From Ferrimonas kyonanensis DSM 18153 (lineage in GTDB: Bacteria > Pseudomonadota > Gammaproteobacteria > Enterobacterales > Shewanellaceae), in NCBI RefSeq assembly GCF_000425405.1, contig NZ_AUDJ01000024.1:1-64000 (forward strand): DNA of 64,000 nt, in the 5' to 3' direction. The notes beneath the pieces are model-generated. The model was not told the origin of the DNA, did not search any database, and worked only from the letters and a program-made list of their open reading frames with translations. The position numbers were made by a program, and so were the translations under genes. Shown here piece by piece: positions 52,881 to 62,327 of the stretch; position 1 is the stretch's first letter; each line of letters opens with the position of its first letter.

Positions 52881-54785
52881 CTATTGGTGCTCCTTTGCGG
52901 CGTCCCGAATGGCTTCCATCTGTTCCTGGATGTCCAGCCATTCCATCTCCTGTTGTTCGAGTGAGGACTGCAGTTCGCCGCGCTCTTGTAAAAGCTCGTT
53001 GAGCGCTTTCTTGTGCTCATCGCTGTAAAGGCGACTGTCGGCCAGGGACTCTTCAATCTCAGTCAGTCGAGTTTGCGCCTTTGTCATGCGTTTATCGATG
53101 GCAGTTTCGATTTTTTTGAGCGGTGACAGTTTTTGCCGAAGCTCTGCTTCCTGACGCTTGCGATTCTTGCGCTGTTCTGACTGGGAGGGGCCGTTGTCAC
53201 TGTCATCGATGCTGCGGGCCTGCTGAATCAGCCAGCTGTGGTAGTCCTCCAGATCGCCGTCGAAGTCGGTGACCCGGCGCTGATCCACCAGGTAGAACTC
53301 GCTGCAGGTGGCGCGCAGCAGGTGGCGGTCGTGGGACACCACCACCATCGCCCCTTCAAATTGTTGCAGTGCCAGGGTCAGCGCTTCCCGCAGTTCCAAA
53401 TCCAGGTGGTTGGTGGGTTCATCCAGCAGCAGCAGGTTGGGCCGTTGCCAAATCACCAGTGCCAGTACCAGCCGGGCTTTCTCGCCACCGGAGAACGGTG
53501 CCACCACCTCCAGGGCCTTGTCGCCACTGAAGCCAAAGCCGCCGAGGTAGTCGCGCAGTTGCTGCTCGGTGGCGTCCGGCGCCAGCAGGGCCAGATGCTG
53601 CAATGGCGTCTGCTGAGGGTGCAGGGTTTCCAGCTGATGCTGGGCGAAGTAGCCAATCTTCAGCGCCGGGTTCGGCGACAGCTCGCCACTCATGGGCGTC
53701 AGTTCGCCGGCCAGCAGCTTGATCAGGGTCGACTTACCGGCGCCGTTGCGGCCCAGCAGGCCGATGCGGCTGCCCGGCACCAGGTTCAGTTTGATCTGCT
53801 CCAGTACCGTGGTTTGACCGTATCCCCCTTGGACCTTATCCATCTGAATCAGCGGATTGGGCAGGGCTTGTGGCTCTCGAAACTCGATGTGGAATTGGCT
53901 TTGGGCGTGCAGCGGTGCCAGTTCGGTCAGCTTCTCCAGTGCCTTGAGCCGGCTCTGGGCCTGGCGGGCCTTGCTGGCCTTGTAGCGGAAGCGATCCACA
54001 AACGCCTGCATGTGGGCTTTCTGCCGCTGCTGCTTGTCGTACTGGGCTTGCTGCTGCGCCAGTTGCTCGGCCCGTTGGCGTTCAAACTGGCTGTAGTTGC
54101 CCTTGTAGTGATTCAGTTTCTGGTGTTCGATGTGCACCACTTCGCCGGCCACCTGGTCGAGGAAGTCGCGGTCGTGGCTGATCAGCACCAGGGTGCCCTG
54201 ATAACGCTTTAACCAGGTTTCCAGCCAGATCAGGGTATCCAGATCCAAGTGGTTGGTGGGCTCGTCCAACAGCAGCAGATCCGAAGGGATCAGCAGGGCT
54301 CGGGCCAGGTTCAGGCGCATCCGCCAACCGCCGGAAAAGGCTTTCACCGGTTTGCCCTGGGCCTGTTGATCGAAGCCCAGGCCATCCAGCAGCTCCGCCG
54401 CCCGGGCCGGAACCTGGTAGCCATGATAGGCCTCGAAGGCATCGTGGCTGGCGGCAATGGCCCGGCCGTCGCCGCTGTCCTGGGCACTGACCAGATCCTG
54501 CTCCAGCTGGCGGTAGTGGCGATCGCCGTCGAGGACATAGTCCAGCGCAGTGGTGGCCAGTGCCGGGGTTTCCTGGTCGACGGTGGCCAGGCGCCAGCCC
54601 TTGGGCTGATACAGGTCGCCGGCGTCGGGTTGCACCTGTCCGGTCAGCATCGCCATCAGGCTGGTTTTACCGCAGCCGTTGGCGCCGACCAGGGCGACTT
54701 TGTGACCGGGGTAGATGGTCAGTGAGGCGTTATCCAGCAGGCGTTTGGCGCCGCGGATGAGTTGCACCTGATTTAGCGTTATCAT
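52881..54785 (-). CDS. yheS: ABC-F ATPase YheS
   Basis: 634 residues with two ABC cassettes and no membrane helices. Walker A: GANGCGKTSL and GRNGAGKSTL; signatures FSGGWRMRLNLA and FSGGEKARLVLA; Walker B LLLLDEPTNHLDL in both. A charged coiled-coil C-terminal tail (EAELRQKLSPLKKIE...). ABC-F proteins act on the ribosome; YheS has been linked to nascent-chain and arrest-peptide effects in E. coli. An ABC-F resolving stalls is worth noting given the arrest-like leader at argC, but there is no direct link. Confidence 0.95.
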   Translation of the reverse strand: MITLNQVQLIRGAKRLLDNASLTIYPGHKVALVGANGCGKTSLMAMLTGQVQPDAGDLYQPKGWRLATVDQETPALATTALDYVLDGDRHYRQLEQDLVSAQDSGDGRAIAASHDAFEAYHGYQVPARAAELLDGLGFDQQAQGKPVKAFSGGWRMRLNLARALLIPSDLLLLDEPTNHLDLDTLIWLETWLKRYQGTLVLISHDRDFLDQVAGEVVHIEHQKLNHYKGNYSQFERQRAEQLAQQQAQYDKQQRQKAHMQAFVDRFRYKASKARQAQSRLKALEKLTELAPLHAQSQFHIEFREPQALPNPLIQMDKVQGGYGQTTVLEQIKLNLVPGSRIGLLGRNGAGKSTLIKLLAGELTPMSGELSPNPALKIGYFAQHQLETLHPQQTPLQHLALLAPDATEQQLRDYLGGFGFSGDKALEVVAPFSGGEKARLVLALVIWQRPNLLLLDEPTNHLDLELREALTLALQQFEGAMVVVSHDRHLLRATCSEFYLVDQRRVTDFDGDLEDYHSWLIQQARSIDDSDNGPSQSEQRKNRKRQEAELRQKLSPLKKIETAIDKRMTKAQTRLTEIEESLADSRLYSDEHKKALNELLQERGELQSSLEQQEMEWLDIQEQMEAIRDAAKEHQ

Positions 54786-54858
54786 GGGGATCGGACATTA
54801 ACAGTGAATTGGTCGCAGTGTACCACAAGGGTCGCTGCCGACGCATGGGAGTCAGACA

Positions 54859-55062
54859 ATGGGATCCAACCGGAAGAAGCGGTTTATTGCCGGTGCCACC
54901 TGTCCACAATGTCATGCCATGGACAGCATCATGTTATACCTCGAGCAGAACGTGGAGGTGATGGAGTGCGTTGAGTGCGGCCATCAGCAGCGTCAGGCCG
55001 AGGCACCCGCCCAGAAGCAGGCGGGTACCGGTCAGGTTATCGGGGTGTTCCAGCCCGATTAG
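54859..55062 (+). CDS. yheV: YheV family zinc-ribbon protein
   Basis: 67 residues. Two CxxC pairs, CPQCH and CVECGH, form a zinc ribbon after a basic start (GSNRKKRFIAGATC). YheV/DUF2387 members are small proteins of unknown function beside kef or yheS. Divergent from yheS by 73 bp; its stop overlaps the lpoB stop by 4 bp. Confidence 0.9.
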   Translation: MGSNRKKRFIAGATCPQCHAMDSIMLYLEQNVEVMECVECGHQQRQAEAPAQKQAGTGQVIGVFQPD

Positions 55063-55652
55063 AGTCCCAGGAACGAGCGATTTTTCTGCTTACGAATCTC
55101 TTTCTCGTCGGCCCATTCGATCAGGCCGGTTTCCAGATCCATCAGTCGCATGGTCATCTTGTAGTACACATCCTTGGTGGAACCGTCCTGCTTAACGATG
55201 CTGGACAGGTTGCCGTACAGCATGTACTGGGCACCGATCTGGCGACCAAACTGAATGGCGGTGGAGGGGTTGACCAGGCCACCGTTGTTCTGGAAGTCCA
55301 GCTGTTTGCGCACGGTCTCGACCTTGGTCATGTCGACGAAGCGGAACTGACCGCTGCGCAGCAGACGGGTGCTGATGGTGTCGGTGATGGACTCGGTGTC
55401 GATGTGCTCCGAGGTCTTGTTCTTGATCTTGTCCACAAACACGATGGGACGATCATTGGCGGTCAGCACCATCACCGAGGGGGTGGTCAGCATCGAGTCC
55501 ACCATCTTGGCAGCCACCGACTGCAGATCGGAGGAGCCGAAGTCGACGGTGACGGTTTCAGTTTCCGTTGCGTCCCGGTACTCCACCTTTGACTGACAGC
55601 CGCCGAGTAGGGCGATGGCCGCCACGGCCACTACGAATTTCAAGCTTTTCAT
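55059..55652 (-). CDS. lpoB: Penicillin-binding protein activator LpoB
   Basis: 197 residues. Lipobox LLGGC (Cys at about 19), then a short linker and an LpoB globular domain (NRPIVFVDKIKNKTSEHIDTESI, LRSGQFRFVDM, QIGAQYMLYGNLS). It activates PBP1B from the outer membrane. The family start is ATG 55652 with AAGGA; the longer frame runs into COG3014. No PBP1B gene (mrcB) is in the window. Confidence 0.93.
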   Translation of the reverse strand: MKSLKFVVAVAAIALLGGCQSKVEYRDATETETVTVDFGSSDLQSVAAKMVDSMLTTPSVMVLTANDRPIVFVDKIKNKTSEHIDTESITDTISTRLLRSGQFRFVDMTKVETVRKQLDFQNNGGLVNPSTAIQFGRQIGAQYMLYGNLSSIVKQDGSTKDVYYKMTMRLMDLETGLIEWADEKEIRKQKNRSFLGL

Positions 55653-55666
55653 CTTCGGTTTCCTTC

Positions 55667-57013
55667 TTACAAAATTACGGAATGGATCCGGTAACGGGGT
55701 CCGGTCTGTACGGCCCAGATCAGGGTGGTTTTGCCCGCTTGTACCTCTATCGGCTGCGGGCTGCCGTTGATGGTCAGTTGGTACTGACCCGGGGTGACCT
55801 GATGGGGCCACATCCACGCCTGATGGGGCAAGGTTAACCAGCTGCGCCGGTCGGCCTGCTCCGTCAGGGCGTTAAACAGTTGCATGGCGATAGCGCCGAC
55901 GTCACCGCCTTTTTTCTCGGCCCACTGGTTGGTGCCGGCTTTGGCGGCCACCCTCAGTGCCTGGCGCACCAGGATGCCCGGGTACTGCTCCTGCAGGGCC
56001 CGCACCGCCAGATGGTCCATGTTGCCAATGACTTCCGCCTGGCCCTGGTATTGATGATCGCCGCTGAGGCGCACGGTCACCGGTTGGGTGATGGGGCGCT
56101 GACTGCGGTAGGTGGGCATGGAGACCTGCTGATAATAGCCATCGATGGTAAAGGGGATGGTGATCGCCTGCTTGGCGGCCACGAAGCCGGTTTCCACCAG
56201 TACCACTACCCGGCCCTGGCCCGCCTTGGTGGCCGGGGCTTGGCCGAAACGTTTGCGGGCGCCGTCACAATCGATCTGCAACTGACAGGAGAGGCGGACG
56301 TACTCGCCTCCCAGCAGTTGGTTGTCCGGGTAGGCCTGCAGCGCCTTGCGAATGTCGATCAGGGCGTCGTTGGCTTCGCCCTGAGCCTCAAACAGCACCG
56401 CATTCTGATACAGGGTGTAGCTGTTGAGGAAGGAGTTGAGGGCGGTGCCTCCCTGGCTGTCGAGCCGGGACAATTCGGCGTTGATGCTGGCGTTGTTGAG
56501 GGTTTTGACCTCGTCGCGGTTGCGGTACGCCTGCAGCGCCAGAGTCTGGGCCTGGTCGGCGCGGCGGGCTTCGACGGTGGCGCCGCTAAGATCGCCGCTG
56601 AACAGGTAGTTGAGCGCCTGGTACTGGTGCACCATGATCCGTTCGTAGGCCTGGCCACGGTAGGGGATCAGCTGATCGGACACCGTGCTGGCCGCGGCCT
56701 GGGCGCTCAGATCGGTGAGGCTGACCATGGCTTTCCAGTCCCGCTGGTCGTACTGTGCCATCGCTTGTTCGAAATAGCCGCGGCTCTGGTCAAAATCGCC
56801 CTGCAGCAGGGCCACCCGTCCCGCCTCTTGGGCGTACAGCAGCCCATCCTGGCTGTCGAGGCCGTTTTGCAGGGGCACCAGTGGCTGACCGTTGTCACGG
56901 CTGAGCTGGGTTTTGACCTCATCCAGTTGATGAGGGTAGGACTCCAGCAGGCCGCGAGAGGCGCAACCGGCCAGCAGCAGTGGGGTCATCAGCAGCAAAA
57001 TAAGGGATCGCAT
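55667..57013 (-). CDS. COG3014 family lipoprotein
   Basis: 448 residues. Signal peptide with lipobox LLLAGC (Cys at about 17), TPR-like helices in the first half (ALLQGDFDQSRGYFEQAMAQYDQRD, LNYLFSGDLSGATVEARRADQAQ), and a beta-rich second half. COG3014 proteins precede lpoB in Vibrio and Shewanella relatives. Function unknown, likely envelope assembly. Overlaps the def-like gene start/stop by one base. Confidence 0.85.
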   Translation of the reverse strand: MRSLILLLMTPLLLAGCASRGLLESYPHQLDEVKTQLSRDNGQPLVPLQNGLDSQDGLLYAQEAGRVALLQGDFDQSRGYFEQAMAQYDQRDWKAMVSLTDLSAQAAASTVSDQLIPYRGQAYERIMVHQYQALNYLFSGDLSGATVEARRADQAQTLALQAYRNRDEVKTLNNASINAELSRLDSQGGTALNSFLNSYTLYQNAVLFEAQGEANDALIDIRKALQAYPDNQLLGGEYVRLSCQLQIDCDGARKRFGQAPATKAGQGRVVVLVETGFVAAKQAITIPFTIDGYYQQVSMPTYRSQRPITQPVTVRLSGDHQYQGQAEVIGNMDHLAVRALQEQYPGILVRQALRVAAKAGTNQWAEKKGGDVGAIAMQLFNALTEQADRRSWLTLPHQAWMWPHQVTPGQYQLTINGSPQPIEVQAGKTTLIWAVQTGPRYRIHSVIL

Positions 57014-57561
57014 TAAGGCTGCTCCATCTGTCTGGCCAGCACCTCGGTGGCCATCAGGTTGCGGTTGTTGTCGACCCGATCCAGGAAAGTCAGTCCCTGC
57101 AGGTGGTCGTACTCATGGCAGAAGATGCGCGCCACGAACCCTTCCAGTCGGCGTTGATGCAGGCCGCCGTCGAGATCCTGGTAGGCCACCTCAACCCAAT
57201 CGGGACGACTGACCAGGCCGCGGATGCCGGGCACCGACAGGCACCCCTCCCAATCCTGGTTGCAGGCCTGGGCCTGGTTCAGCAACCTGGGATTGACCAT
57301 CACCAGTGGCGCCATCACTGGAGCCTGGGGATAACGGACATTGGGTCGGGAGGCGATGATCATCAGGGCCAGGCTGTGGTGTACCTGGGGGGCGGCGATG
57401 CCGACGCCGCTGCGGCTCAGCATCAGTTGCAGCATACGCTCACTGAGGGATCTGGCCTCGTCGCTGGGGAGACTCAGCTGACGAACCGGCTGGCGCAGCA
57501 CCGCCTCGCCCAGCAGGGCGATGGTCAGAGGGGGTGGCGTGGTGGCGTCTGTCATCATCAA
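57013..57561 (-). CDS. def: Peptide deformylase
   Basis: 182 residues. All three motifs are intact: GVGIAAPQ (motif 1), EGCLS (Cys metal ligand) and HEYDHLQG (two His ligands and the catalytic Glu). It removes the formyl group from nascent proteins. This is not the def-fmt housekeeping locus, so it is likely a second paralogue (Def2). Overlaps slyX by 4 bp and COG3014 by one base. Confidence 0.9.
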   Translation of the reverse strand: MMMTDATTPPPLTIALLGEAVLRQPVRQLSLPSDEARSLSERMLQLMLSRSGVGIAAPQVHHSLALMIIASRPNVRYPQAPVMAPLVMVNPRLLNQAQACNQDWEGCLSVPGIRGLVSRPDWVEVAYQDLDGGLHQRRLEGFVARIFCHEYDHLQGLTFLDRVDNNRNLMATEVLARQMEQP

Positions 57562-57770
57562 TAATGGGGTGGTGGGGTCTCTTCCGACGCCGACGCAATC
57601 TGGCTATGGCCGGCGTTCAGCAGTTTTTCCGCCAGCTGTTTGAGCTGTCGCTGCTGCCGTTCCAGTTGCTGGCTGAGATCAACCACGGTCTGGTTCAAGC
57701 TGTCGATGGTCATCTCCTGGAAGGCCAGTTTGGACTCCAGCTCGCTAATGCGGTGTTCTAAATCGGACAT
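57558..57770 (-). CDS. slyX: SlyX family protein
   Basis: 70-residue coiled coil (LEHRISELESKLAFQEMTIDSLNQTVVDLSQQ, quoted in part by family pattern) ending in PPHY. Matches SlyX/UPF0405; function unknown, often next to FkpA/SlyD. Here it begins the slyX-def-COG3014-lpoB cluster. The 3' TPPPHY tail is the usual family ending. Confidence 0.88.
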   Translation of the reverse strand: MSDLEHRISELESKLAFQEMTIDSLNQTVVDLSQQLERQQRQLKQLAEKLLNAGHSQIASASEETPPPHY

Positions 57771-57911
57771 GGGATACTGCTCAATTCAATTTGGCTAACT
57801 ATGATAGTGGAATGTGGTGTCGGTTTCATGTCCAAGCGTTCAGCCAGTGGACAGCCTTATGGGCCACTGTAGGTTACACTTTCGAATTCAATCTATTTTT
57901 AAGACCCTGAT

Positions 57912-58292
57912 ATGGAATACGAGTTCAAATCCGGATTGACCGGTGAGCGTCTTGCTCAGATGTCCATGGGACACGAAGCCTTCGGCCGGCTGTTGACCGA
58001 GGAACTGAATCGGCCCGAAGCGGTGGAGCAGTTACTGCAACAACTGCAGGCGCCGCTCAGCGACCCGTTTGAAGTGCGACAGCTGTTGCTGGGGGAGTGG
58101 GCACTGGTGCTGGAGCAGGGGGAGGTGGATCTGAAGGCCACCGCCCTGGGCATGGAGCAGGATCACGACCTGGAGCCGGACATCGAGTATTACGATGCCG
58201 AAAGCGCGGCCTGCTGTGGCCTGGAAGACCTGTGCCAACTGCTGAGCAGCTGGCACACCTTTCTCGGCACCGGCCGCCGTCGTCAGCCCTGA
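57912..58292 (+). CDS. UPF0231 family protein YacL-like
   Basis: 126 residues. MEYEF at the start, MSMGHEA, the EGEVDLKATAL-like core and DIEYYDAESAACCGLEDLCQLL match the YacL/UPF0231 pattern. Cytoplasmic acidic protein of unknown function. It is divergent from slyX and convergent with narP, the two stops overlapping by 10 bp. Confidence 0.85.
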   Translation: MEYEFKSGLTGERLAQMSMGHEAFGRLLTEELNRPEAVEQLLQQLQAPLSDPFEVRQLLLGEWALVLEQGEVDLKATALGMEQDHDLEPDIEYYDAESAACCGLEDLCQLLSSWHTFLGTGRRRQP

Positions 58293-58906
58293 AGGACTTT
58301 AACCGCCAGTTCCACCCGTGAACGGCAATCGGTTTTGCGCAGCAGGTTTTTGACGTGCACCTTGACGGTGCCTTCACTGATGAACAGCTTCTCGGCCAGA
58401 ATCTTGTTGCTCATCCCTTCGGCGATCAGGCGGGCGATCTCCTGTTCCCTTGGGGTCAACTCCTGCCACCAGCCGTCGCTCTCTTCGTTGCTGGACAACA
58501 GGTAGGCCTGCAGTCGTTCGGTAATCACCTGTTGGCCGTTCAGCACCAGCTCCACCTGGTCCAGGATCTGTTCCGGCTCGCTGTCCTTGAGCAGGTAGCC
58601 GTCGGCGCCGGACTGAATCAGGGTGCGTACGTCTTCGGCGGCGTCGGAGACGGTCAGAATGACGATGTGACTGGTGACCTGCTCCTGGCGCAGGGCCTTG
58701 AGGGTGTCGAGGCCGGACATGCCTTTCATGTTCAGATCCAACAGAATCAGGTCGGGCTCGTCGTCGCTGACGGCCGCCAACGCGTCGACCCCGGACCCCA
58801 CTTCGGCAAACAGGGTAAAGCGGTCATCCAGAGTCAATAATTGGCAGATGCCTCGGCGCAACAGCGGGTGGTCATCGACGACCATGACGCTCCTGGTCTC
58901 ACTCAT
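58283..58906 (-). CDS. narP: Nitrate/nitrite response regulator NarP
   Basis: 207 residues. Receiver domain with acidic pocket (VVDDHP), phospho-Asp in LILLDLNMKGMSG and Lys in YLLKDSE; C-terminal LuxR-type HTH (LTPREQEIARLIAEGMSNKILAEKLFISEGTVKVHVKNLL, in the NarL/NarP style with HVKNLLRK). Binds TACYYMT-type sites and typically activates nrfA, the divergent neighbour. Overlaps narQ by 8 bp. Confidence 0.93.
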   Translation of the reverse strand: MSETRSVMVVDDHPLLRRGICQLLTLDDRFTLFAEVGSGVDALAAVSDDEPDLILLDLNMKGMSGLDTLKALRQEQVTSHIVILTVSDAAEDVRTLIQSGADGYLLKDSEPEQILDQVELVLNGQQVITERLQAYLLSSNEESDGWWQELTPREQEIARLIAEGMSNKILAEKLFISEGTVKVHVKNLLRKTDCRSRVELAVKVLQG

Positions 58907-60599
58907 GGGTGGTTTCCTCTTGTGGTCGGAAGGTCACTTTTACACACAGGCCTCCGCCTGTGTTGGGGATAAACTGTAAGTCGCCTCCCAGTTTGCGGGC
59001 GCGCTCATGCATGATACCAATTCCGAAGTGATTTTCCCTCTCCTTCAGATTCTCAATGCCGACGCCGGTGTCGCACACGCTCAGTTCAATCTGCTGATCC
59101 AGGGCGGCGCAGGCGCGCAGGGTAATGGTATCGGCACCGGAGTGCTTGATGGCGTTCAGCACCGCCTCACGGCTTAACTGCAGAATATGGACATGCTGCT
59201 GGGCCGACAGCGACGGTGAGTTGAGCTCGTAGTTGAGGGTCAGCTTAGACTCGGTGCGAGACTCCAGTTGCGCCAGCATCTGTTCCAGGCTGGCTTGCAG
59301 ATCGTGTTCGGAGATGGTCAGGCGGAAGGTACTGAGCAGCTCTCGCAGTTGCTGGTAGGCCTGATTGGTGCTGGAGGTAATCTCGCTTAAGGTTTGCTCC
59401 ATCAGCTCATCATTGCCGCTGGAGATGGCGCGTTTCAGCAACGAGGTCTGAATTTTCATGTAGGCCAGCACCTGGCCCATGGAATCGTGCAGCTCCCGGG
59501 CAATGGTGCCGCGCTCCTCCATCAGGTACAGGCGCTCGCGCTGCTGTGAGGCCCGGTCCAGCAATACGGCCCGGGCAACGATGATGGTGAAGTTGTGCAG
59601 CAGCTGCGGCGGCAGTGGCTGGTGGCCGAACAGCGACAGGGTGCCCAGGCGCTCCTGCTCGAAAATCAGTGGTTCGCGGGTGGAGATGGGGCCGTTCTGG
59701 CCGGTGTCACCCAGGGCCACGTCCAGATCCGGGCGTTCGTCGATCATCAGTTGAATGCCGTGGGCGCCGCTGTGCTTGCGTAACCGGTCCAGGGCCTGGG
59801 TCAGGGTGTCGCTGCCGAGGCGGTCACGGTGGAACCACAGTGAGGTCTGGTACAGGAACAGCAGACCGGCGTTGGCCTGTTCCAGCTCCTGGGTTTTTTC
59901 CTCCACCTGCTGTTCCAGGTTGCTGTACAGGCTTTCCAGTTCCCGGGCTGTCTGTTCAAAGGTGTCACTGAGGGTCTGCAGCTCATGGAAATCACTGCTG
60001 GGCAGGTCCAGATTGAACTTGCGCCGGCTGATGGACAGGGCGGCATTTTCCAGCTGTTGCAGCGGGTGCAACACCCGCCGGCTGATGCCCCGCATCAACC
60101 AGAACCCCATGCCCATTACCGTAAACAGTCCCATCAGCTGGCTGGCCAGCAGCAGCATGATCTTGTTTTCCGCCTGTTGCTCCAGCATCGCCACCAAGCC
60201 ATCGATCTGGTCAACAAACTGGCGCACCTCGTTGACGTAGGAGCGGGAATTGCCGTTGACCGCATAGCGCTTCATCTGTTGCCAGCTGGCCATCACCTGA
60301 TCGTATTGCTGATGCAGTCTTTGCGGGTTGTACCAGCTGCGGGCCTTGCCCAGTTCGTCGGAGTAGAGGATCTGTTCAAACTCCTGAATCTTCTTATCCA
60401 GGGTGCCACTTTCGCTGTTGGCCAGAAAGATCAGCTGGTAGGAGCGCATGCGCAGGGAGCCGGAGGCGTTGATCGCCTTGGCGTCATCGACGCTGTACAT
60501 CAGGGTGATCAGGGAAAACGCCGCCAGACCACCAAAGATAAAGATGACGGTGACGATCAGCGACAGCACGGTGGCCGACAGGCTTTTGGTTCGGGTCAT
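58899..60599 (-). CDS. narQ: Nitrate/nitrite sensor histidine kinase NarQ
   Basis: 566 residues. TM1 (VLSLIVTVIFIFGGLAAFSL) and TM2 flank a periplasmic sensor with the P-box INASGSLRMRSYQLI that binds nitrate/nitrite. HAMP, then a GAF-like segment, a HisKA_3 dimerisation helix with phospho-His in ARELHDSMGQ, and an HATPase with N, G1 (DTGVGI) boxes. Pairs with NarP. The start codon lacks an obvious Shine-Dalgarno. In Shewanella and Ferrimonas relatives NarQ-NarP controls napC/nap and nrfA. Confidence 0.94.
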   Translation of the reverse strand: MTRTKSLSATVLSLIVTVIFIFGGLAAFSLITLMYSVDDAKAINASGSLRMRSYQLIFLANSESGTLDKKIQEFEQILYSDELGKARSWYNPQRLHQQYDQVMASWQQMKRYAVNGNSRSYVNEVRQFVDQIDGLVAMLEQQAENKIMLLLASQLMGLFTVMGMGFWLMRGISRRVLHPLQQLENAALSISRRKFNLDLPSSDFHELQTLSDTFEQTARELESLYSNLEQQVEEKTQELEQANAGLLFLYQTSLWFHRDRLGSDTLTQALDRLRKHSGAHGIQLMIDERPDLDVALGDTGQNGPISTREPLIFEQERLGTLSLFGHQPLPPQLLHNFTIIVARAVLLDRASQQRERLYLMEERGTIARELHDSMGQVLAYMKIQTSLLKRAISSGNDELMEQTLSEITSSTNQAYQQLRELLSTFRLTISEHDLQASLEQMLAQLESRTESKLTLNYELNSPSLSAQQHVHILQLSREAVLNAIKHSGADTITLRACAALDQQIELSVCDTGVGIENLKERENHFGIGIMHERARKLGGDLQFIPNTGGGLCVKVTFRPQEETTHE

Positions 60600-60754
60600 G
60601 GAGCGGCAACAATTAGAGACTGTGCGCCAAGCCTATCGCCTTCGTCGCTGGAATTACAAGCCACCGCCGTCCGGGGAGGCGAAATAATTCAGGTTATCTA
60701 TTCTTAGTGGGCAGTAATTGGATTCAAACAAACAACCAATAGTGGAGCGCAATC

Positions 60755-62110
60755 GTGAACAGGATGAAACGAATGGCCATTTTGGTCGGCTTGTGTGTCC
60801 CGATGGGGGCGTGGGCGGTCACTGAGGCGGACAGCAGCAAGTTTGCCAAGTTTAAGAATCAGTATGCCAGTTGGCAGCAGACGGAGCAGAGCAAAGAGAT
60901 CGTGGATGTGCTGGGTGAAGACCCCAGGCTGGTGGTGTTGTGGGCCGGCTATGGCTTCGCCAAGGACTACAACAAGGCCCGGGGCCATCACTACACCATT
61001 ACCGACCTGCGCAATACCCTGCGTACCGGGGCACCCAAGACCAAAGAGGATGGGCCGATGCCCATGGCTTGTTGGTCCTGCAAGAGTCCGGATGTGCCAC
61101 GCTTGATTGAAACCGAGGGGGAAAAGGAATACTTCCACGGTAAGTGGGCCAAGGGCGGCGATCAGATCACCAATGCCATCGGCTGTGGCAACTGCCACGA
61201 CAACAAGATTAAGTTGAGGCTGTCGGTGCCCTTTGCCGAACGGGCCCTGAAGACCGCCGGACTGGAGTGGAAGACCGCCTCCAAGTCAGACAAGCAGACC
61301 ATGGTCTGCAGCCAATGCCATGTGGAGTACTACTTTACCAAGCCCGACGTGATGGTGAAGTTCCCTTGGGATAACGGCACCTCGGTGGAGCAGATGGAGG
61401 CCTATTACGACGCCATTCAGTTTAAGGACTGGACCCACAAACTGTCTAAGGCGCCCATGCTCAAGGCTCAGCACCCCGGCTTCGAGACTTCACGCAACGG
61501 GCCTCACGGCCGCAATGACGTTTCCTGTACCGATTGCCACATGCCCAAGGTCACCAATGCCGACGGGCGCAAATTTACCGATCACAACGTCGGCAACCCG
61601 TTCGATCAGTTCGAGTTCACCTGTAAGCGTTGTCATGACCAGGATAAAGAGACCCTGGAGAAGGTGATCGCCGGTTACAAGAAGCAGGTCAATGATCTGA
61701 AGCTGCAGGCGGAAGACCAGTTGGTCAAGGCCCATTTCGAGGCCAAAGCGGCCTGGGATGCCGGTGCGACCGAGGCGCAGATGAAGGACGCGCTGACCGC
61801 CATCCGCCATGCCCAGTGGCGTTGGGATTACGCCATTGCGTCACACGGGGTGCATGCCCACAACCCGGCGGAAGCGATGCGGGTACTGGGTACCTCGTTG
61901 GAGCGCAGTGCCGAGGCCCGGGCGATGCTGGCGCGGGTGCTGGCAATGAACGGCGTCATGGCCGAGGTACAGGTGCCGGACATCTCCACCAAGGCCAAGG
62001 CCCAGGCGGTGGTCGGGCTGGACATGGAGAAACTGCGGGCCGAAAAGGCCGAGTTTAAGAAAACCGTGCTGCCCCAGTGGGACGCCAATTACCCGGGCAA
62101 AACCGACTGA
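60755..62110 (+). CDS. nrfA: Ammonia-forming cytochrome c nitrite reductase NrfA
   Basis: 451 residues. Signal peptide ([15 protein letters not shown]). Five haem-c sites: active-site CWSCK (about 106-110), then CGNCH, CSQCH, CTDCH and CKRCH, with His and Lys ligands and conserved WKDWTHK/active-site residues. Reduces nitrite to ammonium by six electrons in the periplasm. GTG start is preferred, 7 bp after GGAG. Monocistronic, with its own terminator; nrfBCD partners are absent, as in organisms using CymA or NrfH-like electron donors. Opposite NarQ, so the 155-bp gap should contain NarP sites; none matches perfectly. Confidence 0.97.
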   Translation: MNRMKRMAILVGLCVPMGAWAVTEADSSKFAKFKNQYASWQQTEQSKEIVDVLGEDPRLVVLWAGYGFAKDYNKARGHHYTITDLRNTLRTGAPKTKEDGPMPMACWSCKSPDVPRLIETEGEKEYFHGKWAKGGDQITNAIGCGNCHDNKIKLRLSVPFAERALKTAGLEWKTASKSDKQTMVCSQCHVEYYFTKPDVMVKFPWDNGTSVEQMEAYYDAIQFKDWTHKLSKAPMLKAQHPGFETSRNGPHGRNDVSCTDCHMPKVTNADGRKFTDHNVGNPFDQFEFTCKRCHDQDKETLEKVIAGYKKQVNDLKLQAEDQLVKAHFEAKAAWDAGATEAQMKDALTAIRHAQWRWDYAIASHGVHAHNPAEAMRVLGTSLERSAEARAMLARVLAMNGVMAEVQVPDISTKAKAQAVVGLDMEKLRAEKAEFKKTVLPQWDANYPGKTD

Positions 62111-62128
62111 GTTTGTGGTGTGACTGCC

Positions 62129-62154
62129 AGCCCCGCTTCGGCGGGGCTTTTTTG
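62129..62154 (+). terminator. nrfA terminator
   Basis: AGCCCCGC-TTCG-GCGGGGCT followed by TTTTT, 20 bases past the stop. Confidence 0.93.
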
Positions 62155-62164
62155 TGGCTGTGGC

Positions 62165-62212
62165 TGCACTAATTTGGGGCACTTACTGAATGACCATGCT
62201 TATTTTGGTGCA
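62165..62212 (+). promoter_or_regulatory. Two NtrC-like sites upstream of glnK
   Basis: TGCACT-N5-GGGGCA (62165-62181) matches the NtrC consensus TGCACY-N5-GGTGCA in 11 of 12 positions. A second site at about 62196-62212 has a perfect GGTGCA half (62207-62212) and a poorer left half. They lie 65-110 bp above the sigma-54 promoter, the normal enhancer position. Confidence 0.7.
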
Positions 62213-62274
62213 TAACCATGCTGCTCGTTTTTGTCGTTTAATCCATATCGTTGAAATATAAAGAAATAAATTTT

Positions 62275-62290
62275 TGGCACGGGAGTTGTA
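62275..62290 (+). promoter_or_regulatory. Sigma-54 (RpoN) promoter of glnK-amtB
   Basis: TGGCACG (62275-62281), four bases, then TTGTA (62286-62290): the -24/-12 pattern with TTGTA in place of the consensus TTGCA. Transcription would start near 62300, in time for the GlnK ATG at 62328. Confidence 0.8.
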
Positions 62291-62327
62291 AAGGATTGGT
62301 TAACTGATTTTGGTTGAGGGATTGGAC

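Noticed and set aside
60600-60754. NarP or FNR sites between narQ and nrfA
   Set aside because: No pair of TACYYMT heptamers with 2-bp spacing and no TTGAT-N4-ATCAA could be found by eye; regulation by NarP is expected but not shown.
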